Shown here: piece by piece, positions 8,743 to 15,959 of the stretch
How the letters are laid out: each line of letters begins with the position of its first letter
Position numbering within the stretch: the stretch's first letter is position 1
Source: Micromonospora eburnea
Lineage (GTDB): Bacteria; Actinomycetota; Actinomycetes; Mycobacteriales; Micromonosporaceae
Length of the DNA stretch: 64,000 bases
Direction: 5' to 3'
Assembly (NCBI RefSeq): GCF_900090225.1
Contig: NZ_FMHY01000002.1
Span: 5,890,001 to 5,954,000 of the forward strand
The notes under the pieces: model-generated
Told to the model about the DNA's origin: nothing
Database searches by the model: none
What the model saw: the letters and a program-made list of their open reading frames with translations, nothing else
Position numbers and translations under genes: made by a program

Positions 8743-8891
8743 CATCGACTCCTCGCAGGCGACGGGGGCGTACCGGTGGGTGGTACGGGGTGGATTCCGC
8801 CCGCGTGACCATACCCGCCCCGACCGGCCCGCGACGGCCGCCGACCGGTCGGTTACGGCCCGCCCCAGGTCAGCGGTCACGCCCGGCCGGG

Positions 8892-8897
8892 TAGCCT
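8892..8897 (+). promoter_or_regulatory. Candidate -10 box of SURF1 gene
   Basis: TAGCCT, 8 bases before the GTG at 8906. Confidence 0.45.
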
Positions 8898-8905
8898 TGG
8901 CAAAC

Positions 8906-9730
8906 GTGTACCGGTTCCTGCTGACCCCGCGCTGGCTGGGCTATCTCGCGCTGACCCTGGTCGCCGCCGCGCTGATGGTGTTCCTCGGCAACTGGCAGCT
9001 GGACCGCTACCGGGGCCGTACCGCGATCAACGAGCGGATCGACGCCGGGTCGGCGATGGCCCCCGCGCCGCTGCGCGACGCCCTGCCGGCACCGACCGGC
9101 GGGGCCGGCAGCACCGGCCCCGCCCCGGCCGAGCAGGCCACCTGGACCATGGCCACCGCCACCGGCCGGTACGACACCGCCAACATCGTCCTGGTGCGCG
9201 GCCGGACGGTCGACCGCGAGGTCGGCTTCGAGGTACTCACCCCGCTGGTCCTCGCCGACGGCACCGCCGTGCTGGTCGACCGGGGCTGGATCCCGCCCGT
9301 TCCGGGCGGTGGCGCCACCGCCCAGCCGACCGTGCCCGCCACGCCGACCGGCGAGGTGACGGTCACCGGCCGGGTGGTGTCCAGCGAGAGCGGCGGTGGC
9401 ACCGTCGACCGGCGCAACGGCAAGCTGGAGACCCGGCGGATCAGCATCTCCCGCATCGCGGGGCAGTTGCCGTATCCGGTGGCGGGCGGTTACCTGCTGC
9501 TCGACCAGCAGACGCCCGCGGCCGACCCGACGTTCCAGGCGGTGCCGATCGGGCACACCAACAACTGGCAGAACTTCGGGTACGTGGTGCAGTGGTGGCT
9601 CTTCGCCGGCATGAGCCTCGTCGGCTACGGCTGGGTGGCGCGCCGGGAGGCGCGGCGCATGGCCGGCCTGGACGGGCCGCGTACGCCCGCCGACCGGGCA
9701 ACCGAGCCCGCCTCCAGCGCCTCCGCCTGA
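8906..9730 (+). CDS. SURF1 family protein
   Basis: 274 residues. SURF1-type proteins assist cytochrome c oxidase assembly in the membrane. Topology fits the family: an N-terminal helix (about 11-30, LGYLALTLVAAALMVFLGNW followed by QLDRYRGR), a large extracytoplasmic domain, and a C-terminal helix (about 225-245) in NNWQNFGYVVQWWLFAGMSL. Conserved blocks: GNWQLDR, VLVDRGWIP and FGYVVQWW. The GTG start was chosen from the -10 box at 8892 and the match of the family N-terminus. The bacterial role in haem handling is family knowledge. Confidence 0.92.
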   Translation: MYRFLLTPRWLGYLALTLVAAALMVFLGNWQLDRYRGRTAINERIDAGSAMAPAPLRDALPAPTGGAGSTGPAPAEQATWTMATATGRYDTANIVLVRGRTVDREVGFEVLTPLVLADGTAVLVDRGWIPPVPGGGATAQPTVPATPTGEVTVTGRVVSSESGGGTVDRRNGKLETRRISISRIAGQLPYPVAGGYLLLDQQTPAADPTFQAVPIGHTNNWQNFGYVVQWWLFAGMSLVGYGWVARREARRMAGLDGPRTPADRATEPASSASA

Positions 9731-9754
9731 CCCCGCCGGCAGCCCGGCCCGGAG

Positions 9755-9770
9755 CCAGGTGGGCACCTGG
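9755..9770. promoter_or_regulatory. Short palindrome between SURF1 and downstream gene
   Basis: CCAGGTG-GG-CACCTGG, perfect 7-bp arms, 18 bases before the TAGGGT box at 9788. It could be an operator. Confidence 0.35.
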
Positions 9771-9787
9771 GGCAGCGCGATCACGGG

Positions 9788-9793
9788 TAGGGT
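9788..9793 (+). promoter_or_regulatory. Candidate -10 box of 9-codon mini-ORF
   Basis: TAGGGT, 6 bases before the ATG at 9800. Confidence 0.45.
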
Positions 9794-9799
9794 CCGTCC

Positions 9800-9829
9800 A
9801 TGATCAGCAGCAGTGAGGGGGTCCGGTGA
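9800..9829 (+). CDS. Leaderless upstream mini-ORF (9 codons)
   Basis: ATG-led frame MISSSEGVR, whose TGA overlaps the GTG of the next gene (GTGA at 9826-9829). It contains GAGGGGG, which may serve as ribosome-binding sequence for the downstream gene. Translation is inferred from the -10 spacing and the overlap, not shown. Confidence 0.4.
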   Translation: MISSSEGVR

Positions 9830-10656
9830 CGACCCCTGATCCCACGATGCCTCCACCGCCCGCCGAGCCGCCGACCCAGAGGCACCCGGCGTACGACCCC
9901 TGGGCCGCCATGCCGCCCGCCGAAGCGCCGCCCACCGAGCGGTTCCCGGCGCTGCCCGCCGGATCGGCGGACGGTGGGGTCCCGCCGACCGCGCCGTTCG
10001 CCGCCGTTCCGCCGAACCCGTTCCCCGCGTCACCGCCGGCGCCCACGCCACCTCCGATGGCCGCGCCCCCCGCCGTCCCGGCCCCGCCCGCGGCCGCGCA
10101 GTTCCCGGCACCGCCCGCCCCGCCCATGGCAGCGCAGTTCTCCGCCCCACCCGCGACCGCGCAGTTCCCGGCACCGCCCGCCCCGCCCGCGACCGCGCAG
10201 TTCTCCGCACCGCCCGCCTTCTCCGCGCCGCCGGCGCCGCAGTCCGGGGAACTCGTGGCCCGGCCCGGGCCGCACCCGCCGTTGGGACCGCTGCCGCCCG
10301 CGCAGTCCGTGGTGGCCGTGCAGATCGGCGAGATCATGGTGACGCCGCCGATGATCCGTACGCCGGCCGGCGTGATGCCGCTCGCCGGCTCCTCCTGGCA
10401 CGTGGTCGACCACTGGCAGAAGGAGGAGAAGATCGCGACGTGGGCGATGGTCTGCGCCATCCTCGGCTTCTTCTGCCTGACCGTGTTCAGCCTGCTCTTC
10501 CTGCTGATCAAGGAGACCAAGCACCACGGGACGGTGCTGGTGACGGTGACCAGCGGTGACCGCCAGTACCAGGCTCGGATCCCCGTGGTGGACCAGTCCC
10601 AGGTGCAGCACATCAACAACCAGGTCAACTACGCCCGGTCGCTGTCGGTCGGCTGA
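9826..10656 (+). CDS. Proline-rich single-pass membrane protein
   Basis: 276 residues, function unknown. Residues 1-150 are low-complexity Pro/Ala with near-repeats of the AQFPAPPAPP / AQFSAPPA type (about 86-140). A conserved part follows: VVAVQIGEIMVTPPMIRTP, a Trp-rich linker, a hydrophobic helix (about 207-229, WAMVCAILGFFCLTVFSLLFLL) and a C-terminal HGTVLVTVTSGDRQYQARIPV segment. Probably the Pro-rich part is cytoplasmic and the tail external, or the reverse. It may be coupled to the mini-ORF at 9800. Confidence 0.75.
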   Translation: MTTPDPTMPPPPAEPPTQRHPAYDPWAAMPPAEAPPTERFPALPAGSADGGVPPTAPFAAVPPNPFPASPPAPTPPPMAAPPAVPAPPAAAQFPAPPAPPMAAQFSAPPATAQFPAPPAPPATAQFSAPPAFSAPPAPQSGELVARPGPHPPLGPLPPAQSVVAVQIGEIMVTPPMIRTPAGVMPLAGSSWHVVDHWQKEEKIATWAMVCAILGFFCLTVFSLLFLLIKETKHHGTVLVTVTSGDRQYQARIPVVDQSQVQHINNQVNYARSLSVG

Positions 10657-10708
10657 CCGCCCAGGGCGCCGGAGGTGGCCGTCGTGTCCGCCTCCGGTGC
10701 CCGCCGAC

Positions 10709-12292
10709 TCACCCGCTGACCCGCCCGGCGTGGATGGCGCGTACGTCGTCGATCGTGTCGGCCTCGGCCGCGGTCTTGTCGTTCCGGTAGCGCACCACCC
10801 GGGCGAAGCGCAGCGCCACCCCGCCCGGGTAGCGGCTGCTGGTCTGCACCCCGTCGAACGCGATCTCGACCACCTGCTCGGGGCGGACCCGGACCACCCA
10901 GTCGCCCCGCTCCACGGCCAGGTCGAGGAAGCGTTCGGTCTGCCAGCGCAGCAACTCGTCGCTGAGCCCCTTGAACGTCTTGCCGAGCATGACGAACTCG
11001 CCGGTGCGCGGGTCGCGGGCGCCGAGGTGCAGGTTGGAGAGCCAACCCTGCCGCCGGCCGCTGCCCCACTCGACCGCGAGCACGACCAGGTCGAGGGTGT
11101 GCCGGGGCTTGACCTTGATCCAGGCCGAACCGCGCCGGCCGGCGTCGTAGGGGGCGGCCGGGTCCTTCACCACCACCCCCTCCTGCCCGGCGGCGATGGC
11201 CGCCGCGAAGGCGGCACCGGCCTGCTCCGGGCCGTCCACCTCGACCCGGCCGACCAGCAGCGTCGAGTCGACCGCGCCGGCCAGGGCGGCCCACCGCTCC
11301 CGGCCGGGCCGGTCGATCAGATCCGTGCCGTCGAGATGCAGCAGGTCGAAGAAGTACGGCGTCAGCACGGTCTCGCCGGTCCGCTCGGCGGCGGCGAGCA
11401 CCGCGGGCGCCACCGGCGTACCCCCGGTGACGCTGGGGGTGGTGCGCCGGGCCGCCCGGCTGGAGGTCTGCTGGAAGGGCAGTGGGCGGCCGGTGGCGTC
11501 CAGCCCGATCGCCTCGCCGTCGAGGACCAACTCCCGCCCGGGCAGCGCGCGGACGGCCGCCACCACCTCGGGCAGCCGGGCGGTGATGTCGTCGAGGCTG
11601 CGGGAGAAGACCGCGATGTCCGGGCCGGACCGGTGCACCTGGATGCGGATGCCGTCGAGCTTCACGTCGACCACCGCCGGAACGCCGGTGGCGGTGAGCG
11701 CCTCGTCGACTGTCGGGGCGCTCTGCGCCAGCATCGGAGCCAGCGGGCGGCCCACCTGGAGGCCGAACCCGGCCAGCGCCGCCGCACCGCCGGAGAGCGC
11801 CGCCACCGCCACCGCCCGCAGGTCGCCGGCGAGCAGCAGCGCCCGGCGGACCACCGCCACGGGCACCTCGGCGGCCCGGGCCACGGCCTCGGCGAGCAGG
11901 CCGGCTTGGGCGCCCTGGCGCAGCTCGCCGCGGAACAGGCCGACCAGTAGCCGCTGCTCGTCGGTGGTGGCCGCGGCGAAGAGCCGGTGCAGCAGCTCGC
12001 GGCGGCGGGCCTGCGAGCCGGGGCCGCGTACCGCGGCGATCCCGTCGACGGCCGCGTCGACGTCGGCCACGGTCAACGTCGGCTCGACGGCCGGCGGCGG
12101 CAGGTCACGCAGGCCGGCCCAACCCACACCGGTCTGCCGCTGGCGCAGCTCACCGGCGAGGTAGCCGGCGCCCGCCGGAACCTCGGCCGGATCGAGCGAA
12201 CGCAGCGCGGCGGCGAGCAGCTCCACCTTGGCCCGCCGGCCGCTGGTGGCCCCCACCGCGGCGGAGGTGGCCGCCAGGTCGAGAAACCGCAC
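10709..12292 (-). CDS. ligB: ATP-dependent DNA ligase (LigB type)
   Basis: 527 residues, similar in length to actinobacterial LigB. It seals nicks via an enzyme-AMP intermediate, beside the main NAD-dependent LigA. Order: N-terminal helical domain (1-190), adenylation domain with motif I VDVKLDGIR (Lys about 211), GEAIGLD (motif III), EGVVVKDP (motif IV), SAWIKVKPR (motif V), then an OB-fold with LGKTFKGL and FARVVRYRNDK. I prefer the GTG at 12292 (protein starting RFLDLAATS) because CAGGAT lies 7 bases upstream; ATG 12301 is an alternative. Ku or NHEJ partners are not nearby. Confidence 0.9.
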   Translation of the reverse strand: MRFLDLAATSAAVGATSGRRAKVELLAAALRSLDPAEVPAGAGYLAGELRQRQTGVGWAGLRDLPPPAVEPTLTVADVDAAVDGIAAVRGPGSQARRRELLHRLFAAATTDEQRLLVGLFRGELRQGAQAGLLAEAVARAAEVPVAVVRRALLLAGDLRAVAVAALSGGAAALAGFGLQVGRPLAPMLAQSAPTVDEALTATGVPAVVDVKLDGIRIQVHRSGPDIAVFSRSLDDITARLPEVVAAVRALPGRELVLDGEAIGLDATGRPLPFQQTSSRAARRTTPSVTGGTPVAPAVLAAAERTGETVLTPYFFDLLHLDGTDLIDRPGRERWAALAGAVDSTLLVGRVEVDGPEQAGAAFAAAIAAGQEGVVVKDPAAPYDAGRRGSAWIKVKPRHTLDLVVLAVEWGSGRRQGWLSNLHLGARDPRTGEFVMLGKTFKGLSDELLRWQTERFLDLAVERGDWVVRVRPEQVVEIAFDGVQTSSRYPGGVALRFARVVRYRNDKTAAEADTIDDVRAIHAGRVSG

Positions 12293-12299
12293 GGATCCC

Positions 12300-12305
12300 A
12301 TCCTG
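12300..12305 (-). promoter_or_regulatory. Candidate -10 box of ligB
   Basis: CAGGAT on the minus strand, 7 bases before GTG 12292. Confidence 0.4.
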
Positions 12306-12444
12306 CCAGCCACCCCCGACACGGCGGCGCATCCCGGCCAGGCGACGGATCCCGTGCGCCGCCCGGCCGGACGCCTCCCGGCCGGCCCACGGCCGGACGC
12401 CGACCCGCTCCGGGTCGCGGCACCCCGTGGTCTCCGGCGGGTGG

Positions 12445-12492
12445 TCCACTCAGCGTGCCGGTCCCCCGGCCGATGATCCACTCAGCGTGCCG
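12445..12492 (+). repeat. Direct repeat pair
   Basis: TCCACTCAGCGTGCCG occurs at 12445-12460 and again at 12477-12492, spacing 32 bases, in the gap between ligB and the gene ending at 12578. Role unknown. Confidence 0.55.
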
Positions 12493-12577
12493 CATCCCAC
12501 GGTGTCCGGCGAACGGAAGAACAACTTGTCGGATCCCGAGTCGGTCAGGCAGCCGCCGCCCGAGGGGCCGGTCCCGG

Positions 12578-12784
12578 TCAAGCCGGGACCGGCTCCTCGA
12601 TCCGCAGGCCACGGGCGCGGACCTCGTCGGCGACCCGGGTGAGCAGCGCGTCGAGCGTGACCAGCGTGGCGGAGAGCTCGCCGAGCCGGTCCTTGAGCGT
12701 GTCCTCGGGCCACGCGGAGACGTGGACGTCTCCCAGAGCGCTGACGGCGGCCTGAAGCCGCGCCATCTCCTCATTCGTACGCAT
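12578..12784 (-). CDS. Small hypothetical protein
   Basis: 68 residues from ATG 12784: MRTNEEMARLQAAVSALG, then an Asp/Leu-rich amphipathic stretch LVTLDALLTRVADEVRARGL. Mostly alpha-helical, with no membrane segment. The helix resembles the start of DUF222/HNH-type proteins, so it could be a remnant of one, but this is weak. The start follows a TAGCCT box by 7 bases. No operon partner. Confidence 0.5.
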   Translation of the reverse strand: MRTNEEMARLQAAVSALGDVHVSAWPEDTLKDRLGELSATLVTLDALLTRVADEVRARGLRIEEPVPA

Positions 12785-12791
12785 GTTCGAA

Positions 12792-12797
12792 AGGCTA
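12792..12797 (-). promoter_or_regulatory. Candidate -10 box of 68-residue gene
   Basis: TAGCCT on the minus strand, 7 bases before ATG 12784. Confidence 0.45.
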
Positions 12798-12863
12798 TAA
12801 CACCCCTGCGCCCGACACACCGCAAACTCCGACATCGACCCGGAAGTTACGGTTCCGACACCT

Positions 12864-14231
12864 TCACCGCCGGTTCGCGCCCGCCTCGGCGACCTTCGCC
12901 AGCAGCAGCGCCTCGGCCAGGCAGACCCGGGCGAACTCGCCCAGGTGCAGGCTCTCGTTCGGCCCGTGCGCCCGGGCGTGCGGGTCCTCCACGCCGGTCA
13001 CCAGGATCGCCGCCTCCGGGAACATCTCCTGGAAGGTGGCGATGAACGGGATCGAGCCGCCCACGCCGATGTCGACCGGGTCGGTGCCGTCCCAGGCGCC
13101 CCGGAAAGCCTCGCGCGCCGCCGCGAACATCGGCCCGGTGGCGTCGATGACGCAGGGCGAGCCGTCGTGCTCGAAGGTCACCGTCACCCGCGCGCCCCAC
13201 GGCGCGTGCTTCTCCAGGTGAGCGGTCAGCGCGGCGTACGCCTTCTTCGGATCGTCGCCCGGCGCCAGCCGTACGCTCAGCTTCGCCTTCGCCGACGGGA
13301 CGAGCGCGTTCGGCGCCTCGGCGGTGGCCGGGGCGTCGATGCCGAGCACCGCGAGAGCCGGCTTGGTCCAGAGCCGTTCGGTGATCCGGCCGGTGCCGAA
13401 GAGTTCGGCCCCCTCGACCAGCCCCGCCTCGGCGCGGAACCGCTCCTCGGGGTAGTCCACGCTCGCGCCCTCCCGGCCGACCAGCCCCTCGACGGTCACG
13501 TTCCCGGCGTCGTCGTGCAGCGTGGCGAGCAGCCTGACCAGCGCGGTGAGGGCGTCCGGCACGGCACCGCCGAACATGCCGCTGTGCACGGCGTGGTCCA
13601 GGGTGCGTACCTCCACGAAGCAGTTGACGATGCCGCGCAGCGAGGTGGTCAGCGCGGGCACGCCGACGTCCCAGTTGGTCGAGTCGGCGATCACGATGAC
13701 GTCGGAGGTCAGCTCGTCGCGGTGCTCGGCGAGCAGCCGCTCCAGCGAGTCCGAGCCGTACTCCTCCTCACCCTCGATGAAGAGGACCACACCGACCGGG
13801 AGCTGGTCGCCGAACGCGCGCAGCGCGGCGACGTGCGCCATGATGCCGGCCTTGTCGTCGGCGGCGCCCCGGCCGTAGAGGCGACCGTCCCGCTCCACCG
13901 GCTCGAACGGGTCCGACTCCCACAGGGTCAGGTCGCCGACCGGCTGGACGTCGTGGTGGGCGTACATCAGCACGGTGGGCGCGCCGGGCGGGGCCGCCTT
14001 CTTCCCGATAACCGCCGGCTGCCCGCCGGAACGCACGATCTTCGTGTCGAGGCCGCAGCCGCGCAGCAGCTCCGCCACCGCCTCGGCGGAACGCTCCAGG
14101 TGCGAGTGGTCGAAGCCCTCGAAGGCGATGCCCGGGATACGGACGAGGCGTTCCAGGTCGGCACGGACTCCGGGCAGCTCGCGCTCGACGGCGGCCCGCA
14201 CCTCGGACTCGGACAGGATCGGTGTGGTCAT
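12864..14231 (-). CDS. M20 family dipeptidase
   Basis: 455 residues; zinc-dependent dipeptidase of the M20/M28 family (ArgE/DapE/CNDP-like). Metal and catalytic blocks in order: YAHHDVQP (His-x-Asp), GRGAADDKAG (bridging Asp), EGEEEYGS (catalytic Glu-Glu), an Asp in IADSTNWD, and C-terminal HGPNESLHL. The central lid/dimer domain (about 190-330) is present. Cytoplasmic; peptide specificity unknown. TACGAT lies 7 bases before ATG 14231, which favours this start over the ATG 9 bases upstream at 14240. Confidence 0.93.
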   Translation of the reverse strand: MTTPILSESEVRAAVERELPGVRADLERLVRIPGIAFEGFDHSHLERSAEAVAELLRGCGLDTKIVRSGGQPAVIGKKAAPPGAPTVLMYAHHDVQPVGDLTLWESDPFEPVERDGRLYGRGAADDKAGIMAHVAALRAFGDQLPVGVVLFIEGEEEYGSDSLERLLAEHRDELTSDVIVIADSTNWDVGVPALTTSLRGIVNCFVEVRTLDHAVHSGMFGGAVPDALTALVRLLATLHDDAGNVTVEGLVGREGASVDYPEERFRAEAGLVEGAELFGTGRITERLWTKPALAVLGIDAPATAEAPNALVPSAKAKLSVRLAPGDDPKKAYAALTAHLEKHAPWGARVTVTFEHDGSPCVIDATGPMFAAAREAFRGAWDGTDPVDIGVGGSIPFIATFQEMFPEAAILVTGVEDPHARAHGPNESLHLGEFARVCLAEALLLAKVAEAGANRR

Positions 14232-14238
14232 GACCGGC

Positions 14239-14244
14239 ATCGTA
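14239..14244 (-). promoter_or_regulatory. Candidate -10 box of M20 gene
   Basis: TACGAT on the minus strand, 7 bases before ATG 14231; it decides the start. Confidence 0.45.
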
Positions 14245-14340
14245 TGCCGGCCTTACCGCAGGCCAACCCCCGAGGCCGCCGCGCTGCCCCCGGCCGCCGG
14301 GGACTCCGCCAGGTGAACGCCCGGTTTCGCCGGGACGTCC

Positions 14341-14408
14341 GGTCGGTCAGCGGCGGCGGACGTAGTACCGGTCCGGTCGGTCAGCGGCGGCGGACGTAGT
14401 ACCGGTCG
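14341..14408. repeat. 34-bp tandem duplication at gene end
   Basis: The 34-bp unit at 14341-14374 is repeated at 14375-14408 with one difference at the last base. It carries the last codons and stop (Asp-Arg-Tyr-Tyr-Val-Arg-Arg-Arg-stop) of the uridine-kinase-like gene, so a second copy of the 3' end lies just past the stop. Confidence 0.9.
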
Positions 14409-15004
14409 GGGTCGTGCGCCAGGGCCGCGGCACCATCGACCACGAGATCCACCCCGGCTTCGGTGCCGTCGGCCGCGAAGTGCGCCCGTTCTCCGGCGTG
14501 CCAGCGGCGCAGTTCGGGCAGGATCGCCGCGCCGTCGCGGGCGAGCGCCCGGGACAGTCGCAGCTCCGCCGGCGCGGTAACGAAGACCGACAGGGTCAGC
14601 TCCGGTCGGACAGCGGCCCGCGCGGCGCTCACCCCCTCCACGACGAGCACCGGGCCGGCCGGAACCGATACCTCGCGGTCCAGGAAACGACGCCGCTCCC
14701 AGCTGTACGTTCGGTACGCGCCGGACCGACCCGCGCGTACCGGCCCGAGCACCCAGCGCTCCAGCCGGGGCCAGAAGGTGAGCTGGTCGTCCCAGCCGTC
14801 GAGCAGGTCGTCGGTGCGGACCACCGGTGGCCGGTCGCTGCCGGGCAGCGCGGCGAAGGCGTCCGCGAGGCGCGCCGCGAAGACGCTCTTGCCCGCACCG
14901 CTCGGCCCGTCGACCGCCACCAGTCGGGTACGCCCCAACCGTGCCGGCCCGGCGAGCACCCGCTCGGCCAGCCCGGCGTACGCCTCGACCACCGCCTCCG
15001 TCAC
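14381..15004 (-). CDS. Uridine kinase-like P-loop protein
   Basis: 207 residues. Walker A is VAVDGPSGAGKSVFAARLA (about 29-47), followed by VVRTDDLLDGWDDQL, a Tyr/Arg-rich lid YRTYSWERRRFLDRE, and VLVVEGVSAARA (Walker B-like). This matches actinobacterial proteins annotated as uridine kinase; actual substrate unproven. GTG start with TAGCGT 7 bases upstream. The 3' end is tandemly duplicated (14341-14408). Confidence 0.8.
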   Translation of the reverse strand: MTEAVVEAYAGLAERVLAGPARLGRTRLVAVDGPSGAGKSVFAARLADAFAALPGSDRPPVVRTDDLLDGWDDQLTFWPRLERWVLGPVRAGRSGAYRTYSWERRRFLDREVSVPAGPVLVVEGVSAARAAVRPELTLSVFVTAPAELRLSRALARDGAAILPELRRWHAGERAHFAADGTEAGVDLVVDGAAALAHDPDRYYVRRR

Positions 15005-15011
15005 CCGAGAA

Positions 15012-15017
15012 ACGCTA
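15012..15017 (-). promoter_or_regulatory. Candidate -10 box of uridine-kinase-like gene
   Basis: TAGCGT on the minus strand, 7 bases before GTG 15004. Confidence 0.45.
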
Positions 15018-15344
15018 ACGCCGTCGGCCCGCGCTCATCCCACCGCCCACTTCGCTGTCGCCGCGTACCGGCCCCGACGGCGCAGTTTCGCGGAAACTGT
15101 TGCCTGCCAGCTGCCGCGAGGGGCCACCTTCCCGGAAACCGCGGCCCGGACCGCGACCGGCGGCCGGCGGCCGGGGGCCGGCGGCCGGGGGCCGGGGGCC
15201 GGCGGCCGGGGGCCGGGGGCCGGGGGCCGGGGGCCGCTCCGGGGGTGTCGCGGGGTCCCCCGTCCGCTTGATCCTGGGCTTGAGCAGGTCGTTCGCCGGT
15301 CGGGCCGGCGCCGTCAGCGGCATCATCGGGTGGTGCTCCATGAC
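15018..15344. other. Intergenic region with palindrome and GC repeats
   Basis: No gene seen. It holds CAGTTTC-GCG-GAAACTG (15083-15099), a perfect 7-bp-arm palindrome, and from about 15162 to 15240 a low-complexity array of GCCGGGGGCC / GGCGGCC units that can form many hairpins. It separates the divergent kinase and rhodanese genes. Confidence 0.7.
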
Positions 15345-15347
15345 GTG

Positions 15348-15749
15348 ATGAGTCCGGGCATCGACGCCCTGCTGGAACAGGCCCGGGCCGGGCTCCGCCG
15401 GCTCACCCCGCACGAGACCGTCGAAGCGGTCCGTCAGGGCGCGCTGCTGGTCGACACGCGTCCCGAGGCGCAGCGACGCGAGCAGGGCGAACTGCCCGGC
15501 GCGATCGTCATCGAGCGGAACGTGCTGGAGTGGCGGCTGGACCCGGCCAGCGCCTGGCGCATCCCCGAGGCGATCGGGTACGACCGGCGGATCGTGGTGG
15601 TGTGCGCCGAGGGCTACAGCTCCAGCCTGGCCGCGGCCAGCCTCCAGGCACTCGGCCTGCGCCAGGCCACGGACATGATCGGGGGCGTGCAGAACTGGCG
15701 GGAGTCGGGACTGCCGATGTCTGAGCGCCCCGCCGACGTGCGCTACTGA
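15348..15749 (+). CDS. Rhodanese-like domain protein
   Basis: 133 residues, a single rhodanese domain. LLVDTRPEAQRREQGELPGA is the CH2-like N-terminal motif, and the active-site loop is CAEGYSSSLAA (Cys about 86). Such proteins transfer sulfane sulfur in the cytoplasm; acceptor unknown. The start is ATG 15348, or GTG just before it at 15345. It is followed by a tandem-repeat gap rather than an operon partner. Confidence 0.85.
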   Translation: MSPGIDALLEQARAGLRRLTPHETVEAVRQGALLVDTRPEAQRREQGELPGAIVIERNVLEWRLDPASAWRIPEAIGYDRRIVVVCAEGYSSSLAAASLQALGLRQATDMIGGVQNWRESGLPMSERPADVRY

Positions 15750-15807
15750 GCAGAGCACCTGGGCTGCCTGCCGGCGAGCGAGGCCCGTTCGGCCTCGGCG
15801 GGCCGGG

Positions 15808-15955
15808 TTCAGCCGGTCGGGTTCAGCCGGTCGGGCGGCACGCCGGTCGGGCGGCGTGCTGGTCAGGCTCAAGCCGGTCGGGCGGCGTGCCGGTCGGGCC
15901 CAAGCCGGTCGGGCGGCGTGCCGGTCGGGCGGCGTGCCGGTCGGGCTCAGCCGGC
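15808..15955. repeat. Tandem GCCGGTCGGGCGGC-type repeat array
   Basis: About 150 bases of imperfect copies of units like CAGCCGGTCGGGCGGCGTG and CCGGTCGGGTT between the convergent rhodanese and cobQ genes. No credible coding content. Confidence 0.8.
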
Positions 15956-15959
15956 CAGG

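Noticed and set aside
8746..8905. Cobalamin riboswitch upstream of cobB
   Set aside because: No B12-box-like sequence recognised in this short gap.
15162..15240. CRISPR array
   Set aside because: The repeats are low-complexity GC units without unique spacers and with no cas genes nearby.
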